Shown here piece after piece: positions 27,738 to 36,817 of a stretch of DNA of 64,000 nucleotides. The notes beneath the pieces were generated by a model, which searched no databases, was not told the DNA's origin, and worked only from the letters and a program-made list of their open reading frames with translations. The translations under genes were made by a program, and so were the position numbers. Source of the stretch: Novipirellula galeiformis (GTDB lineage: Bacteria > Planctomycetota > Planctomycetia > Pirellulales > Pirellulaceae); assembly GCF_007860095.1 (NCBI RefSeq), contig NZ_SJPT01000013.1, positions 59,478 through 123,477 on the forward strand. Reading direction: 5' to 3'. The first letter of the stretch is position 1, and every line of letters begins with the position of its first letter.

Positions 27738-28673
27738 TTAGCCCGCTACGGCAAGCGCGATCGTCCAAGCCGAGACGACCAGCAGAACCGCGGCCAGTCC
27801 GGCAACGATTTGGACATCCATGCGAGCCAACCAGCGATGGGGCAAGCCACTTCCCGACCAACCAATCACCAGCCCGGCGAGAAATCCGGTCACGTGGGCC
27901 AACACGTCGGTGTTCTCGCCTCCCACGCCGGTGAACGCAAATAACAAAACGCCAGCGACCAGGGGGCTCCAACGCCGAATCGGTTTTTCCTGAGTCAAAG
28001 CCCAGCGACAAAGTGCGTGCGCAACGATCATGCCGAGCGCACCAAACACCGCAGTAGAGGCTCCGATCGAGGTGTGTGTCCCCGCTTGTGCCCAGGCGTT
28101 CATCCAATTTCCCAACGCGCCGGCAATGACAATGCCCAACCAAGCCACGCCCCCTCCAAGGATGCGTCCGGCGAGCAAGCCAAAGACCGTACCAAATAAC
28201 AAATTCCCCAGAATGTGACCGAGGTCTAAGTGGAGCGTTAACGCGGTTACGACCCGCCACCCTTCGCCCGCCATCACCTTGCCGGCTTGCATTCGCCCGG
28301 CCTGATCCCAGGCATAGCCAAACGCTGATTCAGCCGCCAGGATGGCGACGAGAATTAACGTCGCCGCATAAGCCCAACACGCAACTGCGGCCCCGCCATG
28401 GACCGGAAATGGAGTGAGTTCGCGGGTCGGAGAAGCGACATTTTCGGCACGATAGGCAGCGAGTTCGGCCGTCGCGACAGGATAAACGTCGTGTTCCACG
28501 AGCAAAGTCCAAACGCCGTCGTGGAAGTTCGCGTCTGCGGCGATCCCTGCGGCATGCAGCACCAATCGAGCCTCGAAGCACTCGCTACGCTGCTTCGTCG
28601 TCAATACGGTTTGCTGGCTCGTCGACGGTGGGTCCATGATGGGTATCTTCGGCCGCACCGGCTGCTTTGGCAA
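27738..28673 (-). CDS. Rhomboid family intramembrane serine protease
   Basis: A membrane protein of 311 residues (or 299 from the ATG at 28637). An N-terminal soluble region of about 90 residues precedes six or seven membrane segments. Catalytic features are the nucleophile in GASTAVFG (Ser206), the partner in DVLAHVTGFLAG (His260), and the HLDLGHILGN segment giving the conserved histidine and asparagine of the second membrane helix. These are all the residues expected of an active GlpG-type protease. The N-terminal part (VWTLLVEHDVYPVATAELAAY) resembles the small cytosolic domain of other rhomboids. Targets are unknown. It is separated by about 200 nt from the dioxygenase. Confidence 0.93.
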   Translation of the reverse strand: MPKQPVRPKIPIMDPPSTSQQTVLTTKQRSECFEARLVLHAAGIAADANFHDGVWTLLVEHDVYPVATAELAAYRAENVASPTRELTPFPVHGGAAVACWAYAATLILVAILAAESAFGYAWDQAGRMQAGKVMAGEGWRVVTALTLHLDLGHILGNLLFGTVFGLLAGRILGGGVAWLGIVIAGALGNWMNAWAQAGTHTSIGASTAVFGALGMIVAHALCRWALTQEKPIRRWSPLVAGVLLFAFTGVGGENTDVLAHVTGFLAGLVIGWSGSGLPHRWLARMDVQIVAGLAAVLLVVSAWTIALAVAG

Positions 28674-29033
28674 TCCACCTGTGTCCGCTCAACCGTTAAC
28701 TCGGTTCACCGGACTGTTAATCCTCTGCGTGCCACGATCGCGCCGCATCACGACCGAGTCACCCCAGCCTCTCTCGCCCCAGCCTCTCTCACCCCAGCGT
28801 CTCTCCACCCTTGCCCCCCGTTTGGATTCGCGTCAGCGGGTGAACGGACCGAGCGGCACTCTCCACAGGGGCGCAATACTCCCCGCAGGGGCGCAATCGT
28901 CATCACTCCTACAATGGCGAGCAAACATTCCCTCCGACCGAGGGGACATTTGTAGATCCCCGGTTGTTTTTTTTCGTCCCTCGAACGATAGTCAATACTT
29001 ACGAATTGACACTGATTCCAACCAGATACCACG
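28674..29033. other. Divergent intergenic region with short direct repeats
   Basis: About 360 bases between the rhomboid and DAHP synthase genes. It contains three near-copies of CCCCAGCCTCTCT around 28760-28805 and two of CAGGGGCGCAAT around 28865-28892. Promoters for both genes should be here but I cannot place them. Confidence 0.5.
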
Positions 29034-30101
29034 ATGATCGAGAAAACCCAAACGCCAGCGACTGATGATCTGCGAATTCGCGCGATGAAGTCGCTGATGC
29101 CTCCGCGAGATCTAATGGCCGAGATCCCCGTGGAACCGCACGTCGGGGAAACCGTTGCCAACGCGCGCGGTGGAATCCAACGCGTGCTTCGCGAGGAAGA
29201 TGACCGCATGGTCGTCGTCGTCGGCCCCTGCTCGATCCATGATCCCGAAGCTGCGATTGAGTATGCGGAACTGCTCGCTGCGGAGCAACAAAAGCATCAA
29301 GATCAGTTGCTGATTGTGATGCGTGTTTACTTCGAAAAGCCGCGCACCACGGTCGGCTGGAAAGGCTTGATCAACGATCCAGGGCTCGACAACAGCTTTG
29401 AAATCAATCGCGGGCTACGTATCGCACGCGGTTTGCTTCGTGATATCAATGCCATGGGGCTGCCAACGGGAACCGAATTTTTAGATTTGATCAGCCCGCA
29501 ATACGTCGCCGATCTCGTCGGTTGGGGCGCCATCGGTGCACGCACGACCGAAAGCCAAGGTCACCGCGAACTCGCATCGGGGCTGTCGTGCCCGGTAGGG
29601 TTCAAAAACGGCACCGGTGGGAATGTCCAAATTGCCGTCGATGCAATCTGCTCGGCTCAGCGCCCCCACCACTTCTTGTCGGTGACCAAAGAGGGGACTT
29701 CGGCGATCTTTGCCACCACGGGCAACACCGATTGTCACTTGATCATGCGTGGCGGGACGCACACCAACTACGACGCCGCCAGCATCGATGCCGCCTCAGA
29801 TCTGCTGGTCAAAGCCGATTTGAAGCCACGAATCATGATCGACACCAGCCATGCTAACAGCCGCAAAAAACACACGCGTCAACGCTATGTATGTCGCGAC
29901 ATTTGCAGCCAGGTGAGCGACGGTGATCGCCGTATCATGGGCGTGATGGTCGAGAGCAATCTAGTCGAAGGCAACCAGAGCTTGAGCGCCCCCAACCTCG
30001 TCCGCGGCAAGAGCATCACGGACGCTTGCATCGGTTGGGAAGAAACCGTTGCGATCTTGCAAGACCTCAACGACGCGGTCGTGGCACGGCGAAACACCTA
30101 A
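29034..30101 (+). CDS. aroG: 3-deoxy-7-phosphoheptulonate synthase (DAHP synthase, class I alpha)
   Basis: A 355-residue enzyme catalysing the first step of the shikimate pathway, condensing phosphoenolpyruvate with erythrose 4-phosphate. The AroF/AroG/AroH-type sequence is clear: VVVVGPCSIHDPEAA, YFEKPRTTVGWKGLINDP, GARTTESQGHRELASG, GFKNGTGG, and the metal-binding stretches LIMRGG and MIDTSHANSRK. Length is normal and there is no fused chorismate mutase. The allosteric type (Phe-, Tyr- or Trp-sensitive) cannot be told by eye, so the symbol aroG stands for the family. It appears monocistronic, with a hairpin 13 bases after the stop. Confidence 0.95.
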   Translation: MIEKTQTPATDDLRIRAMKSLMPPRDLMAEIPVEPHVGETVANARGGIQRVLREEDDRMVVVVGPCSIHDPEAAIEYAELLAAEQQKHQDQLLIVMRVYFEKPRTTVGWKGLINDPGLDNSFEINRGLRIARGLLRDINAMGLPTGTEFLDLISPQYVADLVGWGAIGARTTESQGHRELASGLSCPVGFKNGTGGNVQIAVDAICSAQRPHHFLSVTKEGTSAIFATTGNTDCHLIMRGGTHTNYDAASIDAASDLLVKADLKPRIMIDTSHANSRKKHTRQRYVCRDICSQVSDGDRRIMGVMVESNLVEGNQSLSAPNLVRGKSITDACIGWEETVAILQDLNDAVVARRNT

Positions 30102-30113
30102 GTCGACATGATC

Positions 30114-30136
30114 GGTGATCCGGCGAACGGATCACC
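30114..30136 (+). terminator. Hairpin after the DAHP synthase gene
   Basis: GGTGATCCG pairs perfectly with CGGATCACC across a five-base loop, beginning 13 bases after the stop codon. No T-tract follows, so this is a candidate terminator or 3'-end stabiliser only. Confidence 0.5.
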
Positions 30137-30365
30137 AGGGCCACCAGTGAACGAAGGCTTCAGGCATCGTTGCCATTGCAACGAGCCTTGTGAAAACGGA
30201 ATACAAAGCCGTCCATCGTGTTTAAAACACGTAGTTCCGCAGCACTGGCGTGGATTGTTTCAAAGTCCTGCATCGCCAAACCACGCAGGCTAACGCTGGA
30301 GTAATCGAGTTCTTCTCGCTCCAGTGGCTCTGATCATGGTGGCGAGCTGGTTAGATGCCCGAACG

Positions 30366-31334
30366 CTATTGCAAGGTCGCAGGTGGCGGCGAATTGCCCA
30401 GAGGGGCAGAGCCGTTGCCTTGGGGTGCGGGCGCGAAGCCTTGGGGTGCCGGAGCTTGCTCGATGCCACCTCCGGGTGGGGGCGCTTGCTCGGTTGCGCT
30501 GACGCCAACATCGTTCATCAAATGATGCAGCGTCGCTTCGATTCGCTCCGCCTTGGCGACAATTCCCAAGTTGCCAATCTGACGATGTTGGTGACGTGAC
30601 CAACCACGGATGTCATCTTCGATGTGATGGAACAACCGGTCCATTCCACTTAGACGCGATCGAACGGCATCATGGTCGTGATTGTGATCCGCGGCATGGA
30701 TATACTTGGCGACGCCGAGCAACTGATAACCTTCGGCGTAGGTCTCCGCGAAGCCGACGTTGTGAGAATAGTTGTAGTGAAAATCGAGTAACAACTCGTT
30801 AATCAGAAACTCCAATTCGCCCGCCAGATCGTGGTACTGCGTAAATCCGCCATACGCCATCACCGTTGGACGCGCGACGACGTGCGAGTTCGATGATTGA
30901 GGCAGATAGTAGTATTTGTTTCCTTGGACGTAGTATTGGCCACGGCCCCCGATCGACCTAGGCACAACGTAGGAGCGGTTTGAGTGGATCACATCATGAT
31001 GCTCGCGTCCGACAATGTGCCCATGGCTGTCGCGAATCACATGATCGTGGTGGTCAATGTGCGAACCGCTGCCGCTACGAGTCCGATTCCTAGACGATCC
31101 GCCGCGGATAACGTCGTGGTGCTCCACACCGACACGATGCCCATGCGAGTCGCGAATGACGTGATCATGGTGATCAATGTGCGGCTGTGAGACGCCGCGG
31201 GTGCCGAGATTGATTCCGCCATTGCCAATACGGATTTGAAACTGTGCCGATGCTTGGTCCGCGAACGCAAGCATGCTGAGGGCAATCATCAATCGTAAAA
31301 TCATCAGGGCTGTCCATCCTACGGGGAAATTCAT
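30366..31334 (-). CDS. Exported histidine-rich protein with a duplicated His motif
   Basis: I do not recognise the family. From the ATG at 31334 it has 322 residues; the ATG at 31304 would give a tighter signal peptide (MILRLMIALSMLAFADQASA). The mature N-terminus carries two near-identical segments, HIDHHDHVIRDSHGH and then EHHDVI, spaced about 40 residues apart (encoded at roughly 31105-31190 and 30985-31070) and extremely rich in His and Asp. A Tyr-rich linker (GQYYVQGNKYYYLPQ) leads to a helical domain of about 150 residues with further His clusters (HAADHNHDHDAV), and the tail is Pro/Ala/Gln-rich low complexity. Metal binding in the periplasm is a reasonable inference from composition. 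It stands alone. Confidence 0.85.
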   Translation of the reverse strand: MNFPVGWTALMILRLMIALSMLAFADQASAQFQIRIGNGGINLGTRGVSQPHIDHHDHVIRDSHGHRVGVEHHDVIRGGSSRNRTRSGSGSHIDHHDHVIRDSHGHIVGREHHDVIHSNRSYVVPRSIGGRGQYYVQGNKYYYLPQSSNSHVVARPTVMAYGGFTQYHDLAGELEFLINELLLDFHYNYSHNVGFAETYAEGYQLLGVAKYIHAADHNHDHDAVRSRLSGMDRLFHHIEDDIRGWSRHQHRQIGNLGIVAKAERIEATLHHLMNDVGVSATEQAPPPGGGIEQAPAPQGFAPAPQGNGSAPLGNSPPPATLQ

Positions 31335-31385
31335 TTTTCCGCCGGCAACGAAATGGGGCACCGATACGGAAGCGATTAAAGCCAA

Positions 31386-31660
31386 CTCTAACCGCTAGGA
31401 TAACACACGCCGCATTCCGGCGGCCCTAATAGTCGAGAATCAATCACGAATGCCGAGTCGGTCACCCTAACCCCGATAGATTGAATATTCGGTTGAGCTC
31501 AACGTCGGTACTCAAGCCGGAATACAAACGATGGACACCGGTTCACACAAGATCAAGGCAATACAACGAAGGCACTTTGAGCGGGTCGGACGGTTGGTCT
31601 CCAACTCGATCGGGTGACCGAATTGACGCAAACCACGACCACCACGCCGATGTCTGCCCG
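31386..31660. other. Intergenic region upstream of the His-rich gene
   Basis: Roughly 275 bases before the family A copy. A small inverted repeat CGCCG/CGGCG lies near 31412-31426. No metal-regulator operator or gene could be recognised. Confidence 0.4.
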
Positions 31661-31756
31661 AGAGCATTTTTATCTTAGACGTAGCTACGTCGCCAAGCCG
31701 TGCACCACGTTCTAGCGAACGCAGCGACGGCTTGAATCCCCGATCATGTGTCAAAT
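31661..31756 (+). repeat. Family A intergenic repeat, copy 3
   Basis: Starts AGAGCATTTTTATCTTAGAC and keeps the core CACCACGTTCTAGCGAACGC. In this copy the flanks form a clean outer stem: CAAGCCGT on the left pairs with ACGGCTTG on the right, enclosing the inner CGTTC/GAACG pair. It ends just after the stop codon of the minus-strand beta-helix gene. Confidence 0.8.
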
Positions 31757-31773
31757 GGCCCTCGCGGAACAGA

Positions 31774-33822
31774 TTATTTTGGCTTCAGCAACGTCTCCGG
31801 CGTGTATGACAGCACGTTCGGCACGCCACGCAGGTCGATGTAATGGTCCTCGAACGCACCGTCGGTGGGCCTGCCAATCCGAATTCGCCAGACTTCGTCC
31901 TTGCCGGCCGTGCGTGGTTTGCCTTCGTACACTTGCGGGACGTCGATGTTCTCTTTTGCCCATACTTCGGCACCCGATGGATCGAAAACGGCGGCGTTGA
32001 CACGTTCGGTACCCGCACCATAGATCTTGACACCGAACTCTGACACGCTGCCCGGCACCCAAAAATAGAAGTTGCCGGTGGTTCGGATGAAGGCAATCGG
32101 GCGGTCGTTGCCGATGAGGCACAATCGGTGTGTCGGCGAATCCACGTGAACGCTGTTGCCGCCCGGATCGCAGACCAACTTGAATGTGCCGGTCGACGGT
32201 GCGGTGAAGCTGCACTGCGTATCCTGCCGGAATGGTGCAATTAGTGTCGAGACGCGTTTACCGGATTCATCGAGTACCGGGATCTTCATATCACTGCCGG
32301 CGTAGCTACCGACCTTCACGTACCGCACGTTAAGTTGAACTTCATCGCCTTGGTTGGCATAGACCAAGTACTCGCCGTGCTTGCGTTGACGCGTTAGCCG
32401 CGGTTTGGCCGACGGCAGCTCCGCATCGGGAAACGCTGGGACAAAGGAAACCCCGTTCAGATCGTAGCGGGGGATCCGTTTCATGGTGCGTGTCGGCATC
32501 AGTTCGTCGAGCAGTTTCTCAGTGATCGGGACCGCTCGCTGTTGGCCATTACGGACCACATTGAGTGTGCCCGTGACGTCGAGGACTTTCAATTCACCCG
32601 CGTAATCCGTAAACGACATCAGCGGCCGGTCCACCGGTTCCACCAACTTACAATCTACGAATTCGACGCCTCCTAGATCCTGGGTGCTGTCCGCGGCAGC
32701 AGCGAACAAGATCGGTGTGGCACGCTTCGGCTCGTCGCTCGCATCCGCTAGTACACAGTTTTCAAACCGCACGCGGCAGCTGTTCACGGGCATGTCTCGC
32801 ACGCTGATGCCAGCCCTGCCGGAATCCTCAAAGCGGCAATTGATGAATTCAACCAACCCCTCAGGCGCCCCTTGGGGGCCGCCGTTCGCCGTGGTGATGG
32901 ACGCGGAGACGGCATTGTTGCCGCGTGAGACACAGTTCTCGATGCGCACGGAGATGGGCGTGGAGGTGGCGTCAAGCGGGCGCAGATAGAGCACGTACGC
33001 GCCGCCTGCGTTGTTCTCGGCGACGCAGTTTCGCATCACGCAGTTCACGACCTTCTCGCCGGGATGGTTAGGTTCGAAGTCGATTCCGGCCTGCGGCGCT
33101 GTGCCGGACGTGTTCTTGAGCACCGTGTCCTCGATCAACAAGTTCTCCGCGCTGATCACACTGATTCCCTGACGGTTGTTGCCGTCACAAATGACGTCCT
33201 TGATATGCACGTCGGTGTTAGTGACACCACGCTTGGCCACCCCGAGATAGATACCGTCGCCACCGCTATCGGCCAGCGTGAGCCCGTGGATTTTCACGTT
33301 GCTGCAACTGAGCAGACTCACGCAGTGCCGCCACTCGGAATTGGTGTACGCATCGGAGTGGTAGTCGGCCTTCCACATCCGCAAGGTTGCACCGTCACCA
33401 TTGAGCGTGACATTCTGTTTTAACCTTGCGGTGAACAGATTATCGTTCCTGCCTTTGAACGCGCCGCGTTTGGCGAGCACGACACAGTCTTTCTCGAAGT
33501 AAAGTTCCTGGTTGCTCGCGAGTTGGATCTTGTCGACGATCCATGGCTTACCCATGTTCTGGACGATGACTTTGTCGGCGCCCGAATCGATCGCGGATTG
33601 AAGTGCTTGGGTCGACTCCGTCTCGTCGAAGCCCCACCACGACGCCTTAACAACGCTGGGCTTCACCGCCAGCGCGGCTTGAATCGCTTCGTCGTTCGTC
33701 TGGGCAAACCCGGTTGTCACGCTGAGCATCAGGACAATGGCCAGGGCGGCACATCGTTTTGCCACGGTGCGACACGAGGTCCGATATCGTTTGTCGTGGT
33801 CGGTCATCGGGGAAATCTTCAT
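31774..33822 (-). CDS. Secreted right-handed parallel beta-helix protein
   Basis: A 682-residue protein from the ATG at 33822 (the ATG at 33807 is also possible; the frame extends to 33948). A signal peptide ends near TTGFAQ. Residues about 60-460 have the pectate-lyase-like beta-helix pattern: short repeated coils with Asn ladders such as LLSCSNVKIHGLTLADSGGD, VICDGNNRQGISVISAEN, NCVMRNCVAENNAGG and FINCRFEDSGRAGIS. The C-terminal 230 residues (after FVPAFPDAEL) form a separate beta-rich region of unknown type. Beta-helix proteins of this kind act as polysaccharide lyases, hydrolases or epimerases; no diagnostic catalytic set was identified. It lies downstream of the CBM-like gene on the same strand. 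Confidence 0.88.
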   Translation of the reverse strand: MKISPMTDHDKRYRTSCRTVAKRCAALAIVLMLSVTTGFAQTNDEAIQAALAVKPSVVKASWWGFDETESTQALQSAIDSGADKVIVQNMGKPWIVDKIQLASNQELYFEKDCVVLAKRGAFKGRNDNLFTARLKQNVTLNGDGATLRMWKADYHSDAYTNSEWRHCVSLLSCSNVKIHGLTLADSGGDGIYLGVAKRGVTNTDVHIKDVICDGNNRQGISVISAENLLIEDTVLKNTSGTAPQAGIDFEPNHPGEKVVNCVMRNCVAENNAGGAYVLYLRPLDATSTPISVRIENCVSRGNNAVSASITTANGGPQGAPEGLVEFINCRFEDSGRAGISVRDMPVNSCRVRFENCVLADASDEPKRATPILFAAAADSTQDLGGVEFVDCKLVEPVDRPLMSFTDYAGELKVLDVTGTLNVVRNGQQRAVPITEKLLDELMPTRTMKRIPRYDLNGVSFVPAFPDAELPSAKPRLTRQRKHGEYLVYANQGDEVQLNVRYVKVGSYAGSDMKIPVLDESGKRVSTLIAPFRQDTQCSFTAPSTGTFKLVCDPGGNSVHVDSPTHRLCLIGNDRPIAFIRTTGNFYFWVPGSVSEFGVKIYGAGTERVNAAVFDPSGAEVWAKENIDVPQVYEGKPRTAGKDEVWRIRIGRPTDGAFEDHYIDLRGVPNVLSYTPETLLKPK

Positions 33823-34120
33823 TGGGGGGAGAGGACTGTCTTTTAGGAGTGGAGTGTAAGTTTCATTCGGTGTTTCGTGCCGCGTTTGGTGCACTTTCAA
33901 TTTTGTCCCTCGCACTTGAATCAGCGAAAGACACGGCATTGACGACAAGTTTCATCACCGCCGCAACCCGCACGCCGATCATAGTTGCCACGCCGATCAT
34001 CGTCTTGGTCAAATCGCCAGGAATCCTTCGAACGCATCGGCCATCATTGCCGATGTGTCAATCACGATGCCCGCTCGGGGAATACCCGAGCGGGAAATGC
34101 ACGTTCAGGTGATCGATGAC
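33823..34120. other. Intergenic region, no gene seen
   Basis: About 300 bases between two minus-strand genes. A small inverted repeat, GCCCGCTCGGG / CCCGAGCGGG, occurs near 34069-34094 just after the upstream gene's stop and could end or attenuate its transcript. Confidence 0.4.
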
Positions 34121-36664
34121 TTAGGGCTCCAGATAGCGTTTGAGTTGGACGAAGTTGATCAACAGCTCTTCGCCAGGGGCCGCTTTTTCGTCAGTGAAGG
34201 CGATGGTCTGCGTTGCAGACTTGGCGCGGAAAACGAGTCGATTGAGGTTGATCTTAGCGACTTTCTTGTTGTCCTTGTAACGCCCGGTGTTGCGACGGTC
34301 GATATGAACGAAGCTCTTGTCATCAAGTATCTCGACACCTTCCAATTCCACATCGATACCGTATTTACGGGGATTGTATTTTTCACCGATGACATCCTTC
34401 ATGTCGGCGGTGACGAATTGCAGACAGTAGGTTTTCCCCACCTCCAGACCCTCCGCGGTTTGGCTGATCCGGTTGGGCTTGCCAGCACTGCGGGTCATCA
34501 CGCAAACCGTGTCACCGGCGCTACCGCCACCCCAGCGGCCCTGGCTGTTTTTTCCATAGCCGGCAATCGCTCGGGTACGCAGCGCGTCTTTGGCCGCTGG
34601 CGACGCCGTCCAGCCATTCAAGCCGTCCGTGAAATCACCGTTTGCCAACAAGCCGGGGTTGTACTTGAACCCGTAACGATCCGACAGCATTTCTTTATTG
34701 CCTTCGACGGCATAGTGGCGCATCAGTTTGAAGGACCACCGCACCAACTCTTCGTCGCCGTAATAGGTTCCCCAATAGCCCGTCGTCGCTAGGCCTTTGA
34801 AGTCAGGACTGTTGGCGATCAGGTTGACCTGCATGTCCAGGAAATACTTGAAGTCAACTTGCGGATTGTGTTCCAGAGAGATGATCGGAATCTGGTTAAA
34901 ATTGCCGAAGATGATGCCGGTTCCGGCGGCCGCGTTGGGATAGAACGCGTTAAAGCGGCGCATCGTTTCCCCGACCATATTGTCGAGATAGGCGGCGGCC
35001 GCTTTTTCGTTGTCCCGAGGATGACAATATGCCTCGAACAGCAAGCGGCCGCGGCCTGCGGAGGCGTTCAAACAAGTGGATATGAAATCGCTGTGTAGCG
35101 AGCGGATGCTGGGTTTGCCGACGACCCAGGTGTACACCCGTCGGTTTTGCGGGTTGCGTACCATGCTCAGGGCCTGAGCATAGTTGCTGATCGTGGGTCT
35201 GCCGAAGAACAGCTCGTCGCTGGTAAAACCGTCGTACTGCGGCTGGGTCATGCCGGCCGTTTTCTCCATCCGGTCCCGCAACTTGGCGGGATCCCCCTTA
35301 GCGTCGACGTTGAAATTGGCGAGCCATTTTAAGCCCCGAGCTTTGGCTTCGGGCAGCGCGTCACCCGGCAACGTGCCGCCGTTCAGCGTGGTCACGGCGT
35401 GCAGGATGTGCTCCTTCATGAAGTCCCAACCGTAACTGCCGTTTTCCGGGACGCGCGAACTCACGCACGGGGGATAGTTCAAGATTTCCGGGATCGATCG
35501 TACGATCAGCCGCGCGTCCGCCCGGTTGCCGCTAACGGTGATGCGATGTTCGCCCGCCGCCAGTTCGCGAAACGCTTCGAGTCGGTCGGTGGTGGCGGTG
35601 ATTACCGTGTCGCTCTCATCGAGCGTGATGGTTGAACCCGATTCTAGCTTGCCGCCTGTGAAGGCCATGAATACCCAGCCATCACGAGGATTCACAAACG
35701 TGAACGACTGCGTCGCAGCGTTCGCGCTAACGGGCTGGTTCAACACCTCGGCCACCAAGTTGTTCAGTTGGCGGACGTTGCTGAGGTCGATGGCGGGAGG
35801 ATCGACGATGCTGATCGCGTAGTCCGTTTCCAGAACCGTCTTCTGCGTTTCGCGGTGCCGGACGACAGCATTCAGCGCGTAGTCACCGCGGGGGAGTCCG
35901 GCGAGACGGACGCGGAGGACACCATCGTTGGCGAGCGGGATCACTTGCGCGGGGATTGGGTCACCGTCGACGGTGACAACGCACTCCAAAATTTCGCGTT
36001 CTTGCCCCTGAAACCGATAAAACTGACAAGTCAGCTCCGGGTTGGAGCGGGGGATCTTATTTAACAGCGGTTGGAGCGGAACTAGCCGAGCAGCGTTTAC
36101 CAGGGATCGTTGCGATGAGGAACCTTGGCGCGCCCCTTCGCTGACGGCCTCGAGCTTGACGTCGGCAAAATGGATTTCACCTGTCTGGCGGGTGGCGTAC
36201 ATGGCGACACCGTACTCATTGTTTCTGGAAGGCATCAGAGTGAATGTCCTTTCGTACAACGTCCACTCGGAATCCGCGGGAAACTTAGAGATGCCTGTCG
36301 CAGAAATCCAGCCTCGGTTGTGAACGATCAGCCCACCTGCGCGGCACTGGAAGCCCTTGGTCTTGACGTACGCGCTGAATTTGTAGGTTTCGCCGGGCAC
36401 CAACGTCAAACCTTGCTGGCGCAGGCTCGTCGAGCCAGGCGTGTCGCCGTCGATTTTCAGGACAACAGCGGGCTGCTCTCCATCGGGCCCTCCCACGCGA
36501 TCGTAGAACACATTCTTGGCCGAGGATGGACTCCAGAATTCGGGGAACTCCACTTGTTCCGCGTCAAAACGGCCGTTGATCAGCAAATTCTCACCTGCCG
36601 CCACAGCAGCGTGAACGGAAGTGGACAAGAGAGCGATGCCGAGCAACGTCAGAAGCATTCTCAT
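34121..36664 (-). CDS. Secreted CBM-flanked protein, putative glycoside hydrolase of unknown family
   Basis: An 847-residue secreted protein (signal MRMLLTLLGIALLSTSVHAA). An AAGGAGA ribosome-binding site at 36672-36678, seven bases upstream, fixes the start. Residues about 25-170 look like a jelly-roll carbohydrate-binding module (NLLINGRFDAEQVEFPEFW, LVPGETYKFSAYVKTKGF), and residues about 690-840 form a second one (LLANGDFTDGLNGWTAS, EVGKTYCLQFVTADM). Between them are a beta-sandwich-like region and a section from about 400 to 680 with TIM-barrel character (GWDFMKEHILHAVTTLNGGT, DGFTSDELFFGRPT, GIIFGNFNQIPIISLEHNP, TTGYWGTYYGDEELVRW). The Asp and Glu of these loops could be catalytic. I cannot assign it to a known family. 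Confidence 0.85.
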   Translation of the reverse strand: MRMLLTLLGIALLSTSVHAAVAAGENLLINGRFDAEQVEFPEFWSPSSAKNVFYDRVGGPDGEQPAVVLKIDGDTPGSTSLRQQGLTLVPGETYKFSAYVKTKGFQCRAGGLIVHNRGWISATGISKFPADSEWTLYERTFTLMPSRNNEYGVAMYATRQTGEIHFADVKLEAVSEGARQGSSSQRSLVNAARLVPLQPLLNKIPRSNPELTCQFYRFQGQEREILECVVTVDGDPIPAQVIPLANDGVLRVRLAGLPRGDYALNAVVRHRETQKTVLETDYAISIVDPPAIDLSNVRQLNNLVAEVLNQPVSANAATQSFTFVNPRDGWVFMAFTGGKLESGSTITLDESDTVITATTDRLEAFRELAAGEHRITVSGNRADARLIVRSIPEILNYPPCVSSRVPENGSYGWDFMKEHILHAVTTLNGGTLPGDALPEAKARGLKWLANFNVDAKGDPAKLRDRMEKTAGMTQPQYDGFTSDELFFGRPTISNYAQALSMVRNPQNRRVYTWVVGKPSIRSLHSDFISTCLNASAGRGRLLFEAYCHPRDNEKAAAAYLDNMVGETMRRFNAFYPNAAAGTGIIFGNFNQIPIISLEHNPQVDFKYFLDMQVNLIANSPDFKGLATTGYWGTYYGDEELVRWSFKLMRHYAVEGNKEMLSDRYGFKYNPGLLANGDFTDGLNGWTASPAAKDALRTRAIAGYGKNSQGRWGGGSAGDTVCVMTRSAGKPNRISQTAEGLEVGKTYCLQFVTADMKDVIGEKYNPRKYGIDVELEGVEILDDKSFVHIDRRNTGRYKDNKKVAKINLNRLVFRAKSATQTIAFTDEKAAPGEELLINFVQLKRYLEP

Positions 36665-36762
36665 TGGGGTTTCTCCTTGGTGGTTGAACGCGAGTCAGTT
36701 CGCGGTAATCAAATTGGCAATCATCGCCTGCGCCGCCCGATAGACGCTCGGACTTTCGCTCC

Positions 36763-36817
36763 CGTCAGCGCTGGATTGCGTGAGGCAAACGAAGACTTCG
36801 TCTACCTCCGGCTGACG
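36763..36817. repeat. Nested inverted repeat
   Basis: Outer arms CGTCAGC (36763-36769) and GCTGACG (36811-36817) are perfect. An inner pair of 13-base arms, 36782-36794 and 36796-36808, matches at 11 positions (GAGG..A.ACGAAG against its complement). It begins about 100 bases upstream of the minus-strand gene start. Confidence 0.6.

Noticed and set aside
31661..31756. tRNA-like fold suggested by the outer stem and AATCCCC
   Set aside because: No acceptor, D-arm or T-arm pattern; the sequence is instead a copy of the family A repeat.
34055..34792. Plus-strand open frame of 245 codons
   Set aside because: Shadow of the minus-strand CBM-flanked gene; no family character.
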